DNA of 64,000 nt, from positions 1-64,000 of the forward strand of contig CAZFPK010000011.1 of the NCBI GenBank assembly GCA_964521025.1, given 5' to 3'. Positions 9,286 through 19,300 of the stretch are shown here, one piece after another. Numbering within the stretch: the first letter of the stretch is position 1; each line of letters starts with the position of its first letter. The translations under genes and the position numbers were made by a program. The stretch comes from DRTC01 sp964521025. Its GTDB lineage: Bacteria; Cloacimonadota; Cloacimonadia; Cloacimonadales; TCS61. The notes below the pieces were generated by a model. It saw only the letters and a program-made list of their open reading frames with translations, was not told the origin of the DNA and made no database searches.

Positions 9286-12148
9286 AAATAATATTGTTGT
9301 TCATTATTATAATGGCCTCAATCCGGATGGAACGACAGATCTCGATGACCCACAAGAAGATACGGATGATATTGATTTTAGTGCCAATATGATAGATATT
9401 GACCAAAGTTTTATTGATTTGGAACAAAATCTAACAGCACAAGATCAACTTTTTATTCTTCTGCATGGTCATGGTTTCCCAATGCCTGCCGGTACCGCAT
9501 TATGTTTACCTAATGCTGAATTTTTTTATGAAGATGATATTGACTATTATACTCGTAATATCAATTGTGCACAAATTATTTTAATTGTCAACGCATGCCT
9601 ATCAGGATGTTTTATCGATGATTTTATGAATAACGGATCATTGTGTTCTAATAAAGTTATTCACACATCGACAGATGAAGATAATAGTTCTTATTATGAG
9701 GGATGGATGACAGGAGTTGGAGATCCGCTAAATTATCTATCCCAAGCATCTGAATTTTTAATGTACTGGAATGCTGCAGCAAGAGAATATTATCCAGGTT
9801 TTAGTTATGTTCCACAAACTGTTTCATGGGAAATTATTCCTTATCAATATGAAGATGTATATGAAGTAGGATTTCCATTCCCATTTGAAGATTATGCTAC
9901 CTTTTGTGGTGGTGAGCAATCAGGATACCCACAGAATCATACGGAATTTCAAGGTATCAATTATGAAGACTATCATCCCGATCAAGAAAGTGACGAATCT
10001 AATCCCGACAATCATAATAATGACGGATTTGTCCAAATGAGTGAGATTTTCCAATATGCAAATGATTTTGATACATACTCGGAATATGGTTATTTTAATC
10101 CATGGTGGGTACAACCTCAAATGCTAAGAACTGTTGAATATCCTCAAGAAAGTTACAGTAATGAATTTATTAACAAATTCTGCACCCTTTTCGGAATTGC
10201 TGGATCAATATCACCTGAAGATTTGGGTTCAACTCCAGAAATTGAAGGGAATTATCTTTTCGGTGGAGAATTTACTATAGAGGATGGAGTAACTTTCACT
10301 ATTCTTGCAGGTTCTCAAATCACGCTTTCAGATGAAGTAGAATTTATCGTAAAAAATGGAGCAGAGCTCATAATCGAATCAGGTGTTAGTTTCTATTGTG
10401 GCGAAGGTTCAAAGATCAAAGTTGAAGAAGGCGGTAGTTTTATTGCCTTCGGACCGAACATCCTGTTCACTTCTTCTGGTGAAGATTCCTGGGAAGGAAT
10501 CGAATTGTTGGAAGCCGAAGAAAGTTATTTACAGGATTGCCGGATCGAGAATGCTGATACAGGTGTTCTTTTATATCAAGCAAATACCGGTACTTTCCAG
10601 GATAATGTAATCATCAATTGTAATACCGGATTACTTGTGAAAGGCAATGTATCAGTTCCTTGGGTTATAGAAATGAATGATTTCAACAATAATACTACCG
10701 GGATTTTTCTTTACTACATCGACGGTCAACTTCCTAATAACCATTTTTATATCAATCATAACACTATCGTGGGAGATGAAGGTGATGGAATCTATGTAAA
10801 TAATTGTGGAATAGAACTGGAAATTGGTGACAACACAATAAACAATAACAAATATGGAATAAGATTCGAATATTCCGATAGATGTGAATTATTGGGATTC
10901 GATAGCGATGATTATCTAATTGAAGACAATACAGTCGGTGTTTCATTCTACCGATCAACAGTGGATATGGAAGGTTTAACAATCACAAACAATTCTGATT
11001 ACGGTCTAATGTTCTTATCTGACAGTCATCCATCGATTCTTAGTAACAGGATTATAAACAACGGTGATTATGAGTTGTATTGCAATTATGGTCATCCGGT
11101 AATGGCAGATGGTCACAATGATATTGTTAACTCATATCATGGATATCTTGGTTATCGTTATCGGGATAATTTTAGATCTATAAATTGTCGTTACAATTGG
11201 TGGGGATCAAATCCACCTGATCCGGAAAAGTTTGAACCTTATGGTGAGGAATATTTCAGATATGATCCTGCTGATGAGTCATCTAATCATCCTTTACCTG
11301 GAGCAGGTATTGGTGAAGATGACGATGCCAGGATTGCTTATAAGAGTGCTTTAGAAACAGAAGGAAATGGAAACTACTCATTAGCTGCTGTAATGTATGA
11401 GGAAATAATCAATATTTATCCATCAAGCGAGGAAGCAATTCTCTCTTTGAGAAGGCTTTTTAAATGCGTAATAAAATCAAATGGGAATATTAATGTCCTG
11501 AAAGTTTTCTATGAAGATTTAGCAAATAGCAATCCGGCAGATACGGTTTTTTGCTTACTTTCTCGTAACCTGACAATCGATTGTGATAAAGAAAACGAGC
11601 TTTATGAAGATGTATTTCTGCAATATAGTAACATCTTGGAATTACCTATCGATGAAGCAGATTCCATCTTTACTCAAATCGATGTTTTGAATACTCTGTT
11701 AGAGATAGAAGAGTTTGATAGAAATACTGTATGTTTTGAAAATTTACCCGAGAATATTAGAAGGTTAAATCCTAAAAATATTCAAGATTTTCAAGTTAAA
11801 AGTCAAAATCTAATGGATAATCTTTTTGGAGAATCTGATGAAGGATATTTAAACGAATCATTATCTGATTATGTAACTTTAAAAGGTAATTACCCAAATC
11901 CATTCAATCCGATAACAACAATATCTTTCTCAATTCCTAACGACAGTAAAATCAACCTTTCTGTTTTCAATTTAAAAGGTCAGAAAGTAAGATCACTTGT
12001 AAAAGAATCTTTCAAAAGTGGTGATCATTCGGTTGTTTGGAACGGTAAAGATGAAACAGGTAAATCTGTCAGTTCCGGAATTTATTTCTACAAATTGACT
12101 GTGAACGGTGTATCAAATCAAATCCGTAAATGCATTTTAATGAAATAG
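9209..12148 (+). CDS. Clan-CD (legumain/gingipain-like) peptidase with beta-helix and sorting domain, continuing the frameshifted gene
   Basis: This frame overlaps the previous one by 77 bases; its first 24 codons are probably not the native N-terminus and no ribosome-binding site precedes it. The catalytic half shows the clan-CD His-Gly motif (FILLHGHG, His near residue 87) and, about 43 residues later, the Cys motif (ILIVNACLSG, Cys near 130), as in C13 and C25 peptidases. Residues about 345-680 are repeated short strands (GAELIIESG, GGSFIAFGP, DNVIINCNTG) typical of a right-handed parallel beta-helix. A helical TPR-like stretch follows near 700-800 (YSLAAVMYEEIINIYP). The last 85 residues are a textbook sorting domain (NYPNPFNPITTISF ... 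WNGKDETGKSVSSGIYFYKL). It is probably a secreted protease or adhesin if the frame is restored. Confidence 0.85.
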   Translation: MILMKLHSSMMFRVFTALFYNTVFSRNNIVVHYYNGLNPDGTTDLDDPQEDTDDIDFSANMIDIDQSFIDLEQNLTAQDQLFILLHGHGFPMPAGTALCLPNAEFFYEDDIDYYTRNINCAQIILIVNACLSGCFIDDFMNNGSLCSNKVIHTSTDEDNSSYYEGWMTGVGDPLNYLSQASEFLMYWNAAAREYYPGFSYVPQTVSWEIIPYQYEDVYEVGFPFPFEDYATFCGGEQSGYPQNHTEFQGINYEDYHPDQESDESNPDNHNNDGFVQMSEIFQYANDFDTYSEYGYFNPWWVQPQMLRTVEYPQESYSNEFINKFCTLFGIAGSISPEDLGSTPEIEGNYLFGGEFTIEDGVTFTILAGSQITLSDEVEFIVKNGAELIIESGVSFYCGEGSKIKVEEGGSFIAFGPNILFTSSGEDSWEGIELLEAEESYLQDCRIENADTGVLLYQANTGTFQDNVIINCNTGLLVKGNVSVPWVIEMNDFNNNTTGIFLYYIDGQLPNNHFYINHNTIVGDEGDGIYVNNCGIELEIGDNTINNNKYGIRFEYSDRCELLGFDSDDYLIEDNTVGVSFYRSTVDMEGLTITNNSDYGLMFLSDSHPSILSNRIINNGDYELYCNYGHPVMADGHNDIVNSYHGYLGYRYRDNFRSINCRYNWWGSNPPDPEKFEPYGEEYFRYDPADESSNHPLPGAGIGEDDDARIAYKSALETEGNGNYSLAAVMYEEIINIYPSSEEAILSLRRLFKCVIKSNGNINVLKVFYEDLANSNPADTVFCLLSRNLTIDCDKENELYEDVFLQYSNILELPIDEADSIFTQIDVLNTLLEIEEFDRNTVCFENLPENIRRLNPKNIQDFQVKSQNLMDNLFGESDEGYLNESLSDYVTLKGNYPNPFNPITTISFSIPNDSKINLSVFNLKGQKVRSLVKESFKSGDHSVVWNGKDETGKSVSSGIYFYKLTVNGVSNQIRKCILMK

Positions 12149-12359
12149 GCTTTTGATTAAACAAATCAACTTGGGAGTAATCTCATGTTAGTTATTTGTT
12201 GTTCCCAATCACCTTTATGGGAACACATTTATATTGAAATTCTGTTTCGATGACAAATTCAAAACAGGATTTTTCGAACCTGCATTCCCAAAAGGAATTT
12301 GGGAATGAGAAAAAGAAATCATTAAGACAATGGTAATACAAGAAAATATTGGAGGAAAA
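12149..12359. repeat. Hairpin-bearing spacer
   Basis: The spacer holds GTTCCCA/TGGGAAC arms at 12201-12224 and a 10-bp stem CATTCCCAAA/TTTGGGAATG at 12283-12307, plus an AAATTC/GAATTT-type imperfect pair around 12235-12270. No coding region is visible. The second hairpin repeats the arms of the one at 4115-4135. GGAGG at 12351-12355 is the ribosome-binding site of the next gene. Confidence 0.6.
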
Positions 12360-14489
12360 ATGAAAAAAAGCATGTTAATATTTGGATTGGTCCTAATTTT
12401 TATCTTATTAAATTCTGATCCTGTCCAAAAGGAAATTGATGTTGTTTCGAGCAGTTCTGTATTAAAACTAAATCGTGATGAATTAAGAGTTCCGGATTAC
12501 GAATTCATCACCAATCCAACAAATCTAACCACAACTTATTACGATTATCAACCGGGAAGTTATAATGCACTTCCTATGAAATTCCAACCCGAAACTTCCC
12601 AACCAAACGGATACACTGCCGGTGGAGCCTATCTTGTTTTTCAGGCAAAAGAAACTTCTGCAGCCGAAAGAAGGATTTTCTCAACCTTTATCGATCCGGA
12701 CGGAAACATCGTCTCCACCTCGACCATCAGTACGGACAATATCTGGGAAGGATTTCCCGGTCTCGCTATCGATCCGGTCACTGCGGATGGTTTTGTTGCT
12801 TACCATGCCAATGTCGATGGCATCGATGGCAACGAAGACCTTTTCTCTTATGATTTTTATCACATTTCGGGAGGTTCCGGTCTCTGGTGCGATCCTGCTG
12901 TTGTCATCAATGAAGTTGACCTGGAAGATATAATTCCCAATCCTGATGATAATTTTGTCTGGCCCTATCCGAATATCGGACCTTCACCTCTGGGAGCAGA
13001 TTATCGCAGAATCCATATTTATGCTACAAATGCAACCGATCACGGAGCTGGTTCGGCTCATAATCCTTTGATCGCTTATGCGGATTTCACGACGGAAGAC
13101 CTGGACAATATGGTCGATTTTAATTGGACTTATTACACGATCCCGCAAATGGACGAATGGGATTCTTCAGATCCGGAAATTCAAACCATGTCGCATTTAG
13201 CGATGGTCGTTTCGGAAACCGACGGAAAAGTAGCGATTGTGGGTTGGAATGTCGGGCATGGAGTTTTTGCTTTTGTGAATGAAAATTACGGACAAGGCGA
13301 ATACTTATATTATCATGATGATTTCCGGCATTATGTCGATAATCCACAAAACCAGGATGGTTCGTATCGCTTCGTCGATTCTACCACCGAAGTACCCTAT
13401 GACAGTCTGAATTTCTTTTTCCGCTCCAGCAGTTATTTCAACATTTTGTTCACGGATGATGAATCCAAAATCCGTTTTACAGCAACCATGGGATTGCAGT
13501 CGGAAGAACTTGATCCCGGCTCTGTCTGGTGGGGACACTGCATTTATCCGAAAGAAATTATTTTTGACCTAACAAGCGGAGAATTCAGTTTCTTCGATCT
13601 TTATCCGCAGGGAGCAAATCCTTCGGATGATAGTCCGATGCTGCCCTGGGATCTGGATGAAGACGGAGTACCGGATAATTATGATGCGGATGGAATCGTG
13701 CAGTATGTGGAAGGATTTCCTTTCTATTATTACCAGGAATATGCTGCCAATAGCACTTTCAGACTGGCAAAGAACGATGAAAAAGCTTGGTTGGCAGCCA
13801 CCTGGCATGATGGATTGAAGGCGCGTAATTTTTATGATGAAGTTCCAGGTTTTGAAGATTGGGATGCTAAACCGGAAATGTGTATCGCCATTTCCGGAGA
13901 TAACGGACAAACCTGGTCCGAACCGATCTATATGAATGCCAATCCCAACGATGAAAATTTTGAGCCTCTGCTGGCAAATATGATCCCTTGTTATCTCTAT
14001 CCGGGAGAATTGATCGAGGATCTGGGAGAGGATGAATTCGGTAATCCGCACGGTAAATTACACCTCTTTCTCCTCGATGACAACAGTTACGGTTCTTTTA
14101 TTCTCGGACATGGTCTGGATAATGGCGGTATGCTTAAATATGCTTCTCTGGATATTGAATTTCCAGATGACTCCGGATCTGCAGATGATGAAATTTCCGA
14201 TATTTCAAATCTTATTCATACAAATAATTATCCCAATCCATTTCAATCTTCAACAACGATTTCATTCAATGTAACACAAACCTCCCGGTTTGTGACTCTT
14301 GAAATCTTCAACATCAAAGGACAAAAGATCAAGTCTTTCCCGAATCTCCAAATCGATAATTCTCCAGATCAACAAATCATTTGGAATGGAAAAGATAGTA
14401 ATGATAAACCGGTCTCTTCCGGAATTTATTTCTACAAAATTTCGATTGGAGATAAAAGTGCAATGCGGAAGATGATCCTGATTAATTGA
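12360..14489 (+). CDS. Secreted Asp-box (sialidase-like propeller) protein with a C-terminal sorting domain
   Basis: The 709-residue product begins MKKSMLIFGLVLIFILLNS, a signal peptide. The ATG at 12360 is preferred over the in-frame ATG at 12330 because GGAGG sits 5 nt before it. The body (residues 60-620) has propeller-like repeats. One exact Asp-box, SGDNGQTW near residue 520 (S-x-D-x-G-x-T-W), marks BNR/sialidase-type folds. I do not see the full catalytic set (Arg triad, Tyr/Glu) of sialidases, so a glycan-binding or structural role is equally possible. The final 85 residues (NYPNPFQSSTTISF ... LEIFNIKGQKIKSF ... WNGKDSNDKPVSSGIYFYKI) are the sorting domain. A 51-bp tandem repeat follows 24 bases after the stop. 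Confidence 0.83.
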   Translation: MKKSMLIFGLVLIFILLNSDPVQKEIDVVSSSSVLKLNRDELRVPDYEFITNPTNLTTTYYDYQPGSYNALPMKFQPETSQPNGYTAGGAYLVFQAKETSAAERRIFSTFIDPDGNIVSTSTISTDNIWEGFPGLAIDPVTADGFVAYHANVDGIDGNEDLFSYDFYHISGGSGLWCDPAVVINEVDLEDIIPNPDDNFVWPYPNIGPSPLGADYRRIHIYATNATDHGAGSAHNPLIAYADFTTEDLDNMVDFNWTYYTIPQMDEWDSSDPEIQTMSHLAMVVSETDGKVAIVGWNVGHGVFAFVNENYGQGEYLYYHDDFRHYVDNPQNQDGSYRFVDSTTEVPYDSLNFFFRSSSYFNILFTDDESKIRFTATMGLQSEELDPGSVWWGHCIYPKEIIFDLTSGEFSFFDLYPQGANPSDDSPMLPWDLDEDGVPDNYDADGIVQYVEGFPFYYYQEYAANSTFRLAKNDEKAWLAATWHDGLKARNFYDEVPGFEDWDAKPEMCIAISGDNGQTWSEPIYMNANPNDENFEPLLANMIPCYLYPGELIEDLGEDEFGNPHGKLHLFLLDDNSYGSFILGHGLDNGGMLKYASLDIEFPDDSGSADDEISDISNLIHTNNYPNPFQSSTTISFNVTQTSRFVTLEIFNIKGQKIKSFPNLQIDNSPDQQIIWNGKDSNDKPVSSGIYFYKISIGDKSAMRKMILIN

Positions 14490-14512
14490 AAAACATCGGA
14501 ATGTCCGCAGGA

Positions 14513-14688
14513 CTTCCGATTGATTGCCGGACAGATACCAACTCTTGAAAAGAGATTAAAGGTCTTCCGATTGTTTGCAGGACAGATACCAACTCTTGAA
14601 AAGAGATTAAAGGTCTTCCGATTGTTTGCCGGGCAGATAGCAACTCTTGAAAAGAGATTAAAGGTCTTCCGATTGTTTGGCAGGAACC
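14513..14688. repeat. 51-bp tandem repeat, three full copies plus a partial one
   Basis: Units lie at 14513-14563, 14564-14614 and 14615-14665, with a partial copy from 14666. Each starts CTTCCGATTG and ends GAGATTAAAGGT, with only a few substitutions between copies. The unit length is a multiple of three, so both strands stay open across it; the + strand gives a 17-residue repeat (AGQIPTLEKRLKVFRLF). Each unit contains a small CTCTT-GAA-AAGAG hairpin. Related CCGCAGGACTTCCGA/TCCGAAGAACTTCG words flank the array, and a TTCCGAA/TTCGGAA stem lies at 14693-14718. There is no ribosome-binding site or other sign of translation, so I treat it as a minisatellite. Confidence 0.85.
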
Positions 14689-14747
14689 AACATTCCGAAG
14701 AACTTCGTACATTCGGAAGTTGTTAAATCAAATTTTTAATTTTTTAT

Positions 14748-14797
14748 TTGACAAAGAAATAAAAGAAGAAAAAAGTGCGAGTGAATATTTACTCGCA
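14748..14797 (+). promoter_or_regulatory. Second copy of the TetR-type operator with upstream TTGACA
   Basis: TTGACA at 14748-14753 is followed after exactly 22 nt by a 22-nt palindrome at 14776-14797 (arms TGCGAGT and ACTCGCA). It matches the palindrome at 781-802 at 20 of 22 positions, and the 22-nt distance is identical. The spacer is A-rich in both cases. It lies 58 bases before the LamG gene start, so that gene is the likely target of the TetR protein at 842. Confidence 0.72.
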
Positions 14798-14854
14798 GAA
14801 AGCGGGTAGATGTTTCTGAAATATTAAAAATCAAAAAACAGGAGGGTTGAAAAA

Positions 14855-16258
14855 ATGAAAAAACTTTTAATCAGTTTATTTTTAGGGATTTTCTTTCTGT
14901 TATCTTCTAATGCTTTTGCTCAACTAAATGAGTACATCATGGAATTTGACGGGAATGATTACATTCGTTATGCTGATGATGGAGAGACAATGCTCGATCG
15001 TATGGATGGAGCAAGCGATTATACTATCGAAGCCTGGATCTACATCGATACCTGGGGAGATTACAACCGGATACTTCAAAGATATTCATGTTGGCGTTTA
15101 TATTTAAACACGAATAACAGGCTCAGTTTTGGAGTTTATTCAGGAGGTTGGTATTACAAACATTCGATCGATAATGCTGTGCCTACCGGAGAGTGGGTTC
15201 ATGTAGCAGTTATCCGTGATACTGATCCTGATCCGAATGAGATCAAACTGTATGTTAATGGAACGGATGTAAGTTCATCGGCTACATCCGGATATTCATT
15301 GCGTAATCGAGACAGCAGTAACTTATATGTTGGTCAAGACGGAACCGGAGGAAATTTTTTAGCTGATGGCTATATCGATGAAGTCAGATGCAAAAATGTC
15401 GCTGAAGATATTGCAGACCTGCAAACAGAAGTTACTCATCATCCTTATACTTCCGACAGTAATACTGCGATTTTATTCCATTTCGATGAAGGACCGGGAA
15501 ATTATTGGACCGACAATGAACCCGGAGGAAACGACGGCAGACTCGGTGGAACTGCTGAAGGAGACGATCAGGAACCAACCTGGCGATCCTGGGATTATCT
15601 CGATGACGATCTTCCCTTACCGGTTGTTTTGAGTGAGTTCTCGGCTCAATATGCTGCGGATCAACTTTCTCTTTATTGGACAACTCAAAGTGAAACTAAT
15701 AATCTCGGTTGGAATATTTATCGAGGAAATGATGAGAATGCTTATTTGAATGATCAAACAATTCAGATCAATGCCGAAATAATTCCCGGGGCAGGGACAA
15801 GCTCGGAACCAAACCATTATTCCTATATCGATGAAGTCGAATTCACCGAAAACACAACTTTCTGGTATTGGATCGAAAGTATTGGAAATTCCGGAGAAAC
15901 TGATTCGTATGGTCCTATTTCGATAACAATTCCTGCAGAAGGTACAGATCCCGGAAATATTCCCGATTTTGAAAAAATTTGTCTTTATAATTATCCGAAT
16001 CCATTCGAACCGTTTACAGAAATTAAATTTATGGTCAAAGAAACCGGAAATATCGATCTTTCTATCTTTAATATCAAGGGACAGAAAATCAGAACTCTGG
16101 TAAATCGAGATATTTCCGAAAATGAACTAAATACATTCATTTCTGCTATTTGGGATGGTAAGAATAATCTGGGTGATGAGGTAAATCCCGGAATTTATCT
16201 TTATAAACTAACGTTTGGTTCAAAAACTGTTACCAGGAAAATGATCCTGACGCGATAA
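14855..16258 (+). CDS. Secreted LamG-domain protein with a C-terminal sorting domain; probable TetR target
   Basis: This 467-residue protein has a signal peptide ending AFAQ at residue 23. Residues 25-225 form a LamG/concanavalin A-like fold: MEFDGNDYIRY, DYTIEAWIYID, GEWVHVAVIRD, IKLYVNGTDV and GYIDEVRCKN are its usual strands. Residues 250-350 (PVVLSEFSAQY ... ETNNLGWNIYRG) match a Fn3-like module common before sorting domains. The last 85 residues (NYPNPFEPFTEIKF ... LSIFNIKGQKIRTL ... WDGKNNLGDEVNPGIYLYKL) form the sorting domain. AGGAGG at 14840-14845 sets the start. LamG domains bind glycans or proteins, so a surface-binding role is likely. The operator at 14776-14797 makes it a likely regulated gene, unlike its neighbours. 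Confidence 0.88.
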   Translation: MKKLLISLFLGIFFLLSSNAFAQLNEYIMEFDGNDYIRYADDGETMLDRMDGASDYTIEAWIYIDTWGDYNRILQRYSCWRLYLNTNNRLSFGVYSGGWYYKHSIDNAVPTGEWVHVAVIRDTDPDPNEIKLYVNGTDVSSSATSGYSLRNRDSSNLYVGQDGTGGNFLADGYIDEVRCKNVAEDIADLQTEVTHHPYTSDSNTAILFHFDEGPGNYWTDNEPGGNDGRLGGTAEGDDQEPTWRSWDYLDDDLPLPVVLSEFSAQYAADQLSLYWTTQSETNNLGWNIYRGNDENAYLNDQTIQINAEIIPGAGTSSEPNHYSYIDEVEFTENTTFWYWIESIGNSGETDSYGPISITIPAEGTDPGNIPDFEKICLYNYPNPFEPFTEIKFMVKETGNIDLSIFNIKGQKIRTLVNRDISENELNTFISAIWDGKNNLGDEVNPGIYLYKLTFGSKTVTRKMILTR

Positions 16259-16267
16259 CATCCCCTT

Positions 16268-16354
16268 GTTACCAATCCCCTGATTGGTAACACAATTAAC
16301 CTTTCATCAAAAAAAAAATAATAAATTGCCCTTAATTTCAAGGGCAATTTTATT
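16268..16354 (+). terminator. Two hairpins; the second is a good intrinsic terminator
   Basis: GTTACCAATC-CCCT-GATTGGTAAC at 16268-16291 is a perfect 10-bp stem of the dispersed hairpin type. AAATTGCCCTT-AATTTC-AAGGGCAATTT at 16323-16350 is an 11-bp stem whose 3' arm ends in a T-rich stretch (TTTTATTAT), typical of a rho-independent terminator for the LamG gene. Confidence 0.75.
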
Positions 16355-16379
16355 ATAAAACAAATTTTTGGAGGAAAAA

Positions 16380-19300
16380 ATGAAAACTGTAAAAACAGTT
16401 TTATTCTTTGCTTTTATCCTGATTGGAACATTATCCATTTTCGCTGACAATCCTTATGCGATCAGTCTCGACGGAGGAGAATCATTTTATGTGAACGACG
16501 GCAATAATGCTCTCGATGTTTCGGCTCATTGGACTTTTGAAGCCTGGATAAAGGTCGGAAGTTATGTTTCCGGAGATTGGGATTGCATTATGGATCGGAG
16601 AACCGTGTTTTCATTCTATTTGATCGACGATATAACCGAACCGGTTGGAGATTATGCCGTGAAATTTGCGGCTCGGGATGGCTCCACGATCGTTGCATCC
16701 ATGCAATCGGATTCGCTGGCAACCATGAATTTCGGTACCTGGTATCATGTCGCGGCAAATTATGATTCCACGGAAGCAAAACTTTTTGTTAATGATACGG
16801 AAGTCGATACAAGTTCCGATTCTCTCTGGTCATTGACTTCCTCGACAAATGCGATAAATTTAGGAGGTCGCTGGTGGGGTTCCTATTCCCGTCAAATGAC
16901 CGATACAGATATCGATGAAATTAGAGTATCGAATGTAGCGAGAGCGATCGGTGAAATGCAGACTAATGTCGATGATGACCCGTACACAGTCGATACCAAT
17001 ACGGTTTTATTAATGCATCTGAATGACGAGGGAAATCCCCCGACTTATGAATCCGGAACTGATCCTGTTTTAGACGGTTTCACCGGAGATGATGATATCT
17101 CCACAGCGGATTATGTCGATCCGGGTACTTTGACTTTCGGTGATCAATCTGCCCCGGTTTTTGCTTCCACTTATCCGAAAGTCCAGAATGAAACCGGAAC
17201 GAGTATGGAACTCGCAGTTCAGATCGATGAAGATGGAACTGCCTATTATGTCGTATTGGCAGATAGTGCCGCTGCTCCGACAGTTGCGGAAGTAAAAGCA
17301 GGAACAGGAAGCGGAGGAACTCCTGCAATCGAGAATGGTGATATTTCCTTACTCGCCGATACGGAAAATACGGATTTGATCGAAGGTTTGACGCAAAATA
17401 CTCAGTACGATATTTATGTTGTCGCCGAAGATGATGAAGTTCCGCCTAATGTGCAGGACGCGGTTACGAAAATCGATGCGGGTACCATTATCGAAGATGA
17501 AGATCCGCCAGTGTTCGTGGAAAATTATCCGATGATCATCGATACAACCGCAACTACCCTGGAATTAGCCGCCAAGATAGATGAGAATGGTATCGCTTAT
17601 TTTGTCGTATTGGAAAATGATGCGGCCGCACCGACAGTTCAGGAAGTGAAAGCAGGAACAGGCAGCGGTGGTTCGGAAGCGATCGATTCCGGTGATATTC
17701 CTCTCACAGCAGATTCAGAGAATTCAGTAGTTATCGATAGTTTGGGAGAAAGCACGGATTTTGATATTTATGTCGTTGCCGAAGATGATGCTGTTCCTCC
17801 CAATTTACAGGATACGGTTTCCAGGATCGATGCAAATACTCTTCTTAATTATCGAACTCAACGCACCGGGTTCTGGTCAAATCATTCGAGCTGGGAAAGA
17901 TACAACGGAACCAGCTGGATCAATGCCGACAATCCTCCGACTTTTCTGGACAATACGATTTCCATCCTGTCTTCTCATACATTAACTTTATCCGATACAA
18001 CCAAAATCGATCAAATGACTATCGAAGCGAATGCTCAATTAACAGTTGCAGAAAACGGATATTTTACCGTTAATAACGGTTCAGGGATCGATCTTTCGGT
18101 CTTTGGAATTTTAAGAAAAGAAGGGAACGGGATAATAACCAGGTTGGACGATCCGGTAATTGAATTCACCAGCGGAAGTAAATTTGAACTTGCCGGTACA
18201 AATAGATACATAATTGTTGCTGATTGGAATGAGAATTCGACCTGTGAAATCAACGGTGAAATTGGTGGAGATATGTCCGCAACTTATCATACGGATCAGG
18301 CTTTCGGGAATTTTGTCTGGAATTGCCCGACTCAGACAGATAATGTGTATTTTTCCGGAGCTTTGGATGATATAAACGGAGATTTCCAATTAATAGATAC
18401 GAACGGATATGAATTCAGGTTAACCGGAACTGCCGGAGATGATCCTGCTGTTTATATCGAAGGAAATGCGACGATTTCCGGAGGAATTCTCAATCTCACA
18501 AGCGGAGATAACAACATTTTCTTTATCTGTGACAGCAATTTTGTCCAAACCGGTGGAGAAATAAAAGCAACAGGAACAGGATCGGGAAATTTAAGATTCG
18601 GACCGATGACAGGTTCCGGATATGAAGGAACATTCACTCATTCCGGCGGAACATTCACTCCCGATGATATCCGGATCAGGGAAAGTTATGCGTTAACTTT
18701 AAACTCCAACATGAATATCGGAACTGCTCCTTTCACCATTAACGGAGATCTTATATGCGGAAACTACGACATCGAGGGTACCGGATTAGTAACTCTTGGA
18801 AATAGCGGACAGATCGCTCTTACTTCCGACCTCGATCTCGATGAAGCCGGATTTGTGGTCGATGGAATTTTGGAATGCGGAATTTATACGATCTCGGGAG
18901 ACAGCACTTTCACCATCAATTCTTCCGGAATAATCAGAACCGGACACACGCAAGGTTTGAACGGAACTATCCTGCTCAACGGTACAAAAACTTTCAATCC
19001 GAATGCAGATTATGAATTTAACGGTACATCTCCGCAAGTAACCGGTTCGTATCTTCCTCCTGAAATTTCCGACGGTTTATGGATCATCAATCCAACCGGA
19101 GTTTCTCTGTCGGACAGCACCATGATCAGCGGTGGAAATACAGGTTTGGTCTTGCGGGATGGAAAATTGATTACATCTTCCGAAAATACCCTTACCTTCG
19201 CAACCGACGGCGGATGGACAGAAGCCAGTGACAGTAGCTTCATCTCCGGTCCGGTTATCAAAATTAGAAGCTCGACTACCGGATTTTTATTCCCACTTGG

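Noticed and set aside
9260..9290. A programmed +1 frameshift like that of prfB
   Set aside because: Only a T4 run and a TAG are present; no upstream Shine-Dalgarno-like stimulator at the right distance and no homologue data. A mutation or sequencing error is simpler, though not excluded.
13569..14051. A 160-codon frame antisense to the Asp-box gene
   Set aside because: The + strand gene has clear domain content through the same bases; the antisense frame has no ribosome-binding site or recognisable domain.
14513..14688. 51-bp direct repeats as a CRISPR array
   Set aside because: The units abut with no unique spacers and no cas genes are near.
14520..14726. A 68-residue protein made of 17-residue repeats
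   Set aside because: There is no ribosome-binding site, both strands are open because the unit is a multiple of three, and the flanks are hairpins; better explained as a minisatellite.
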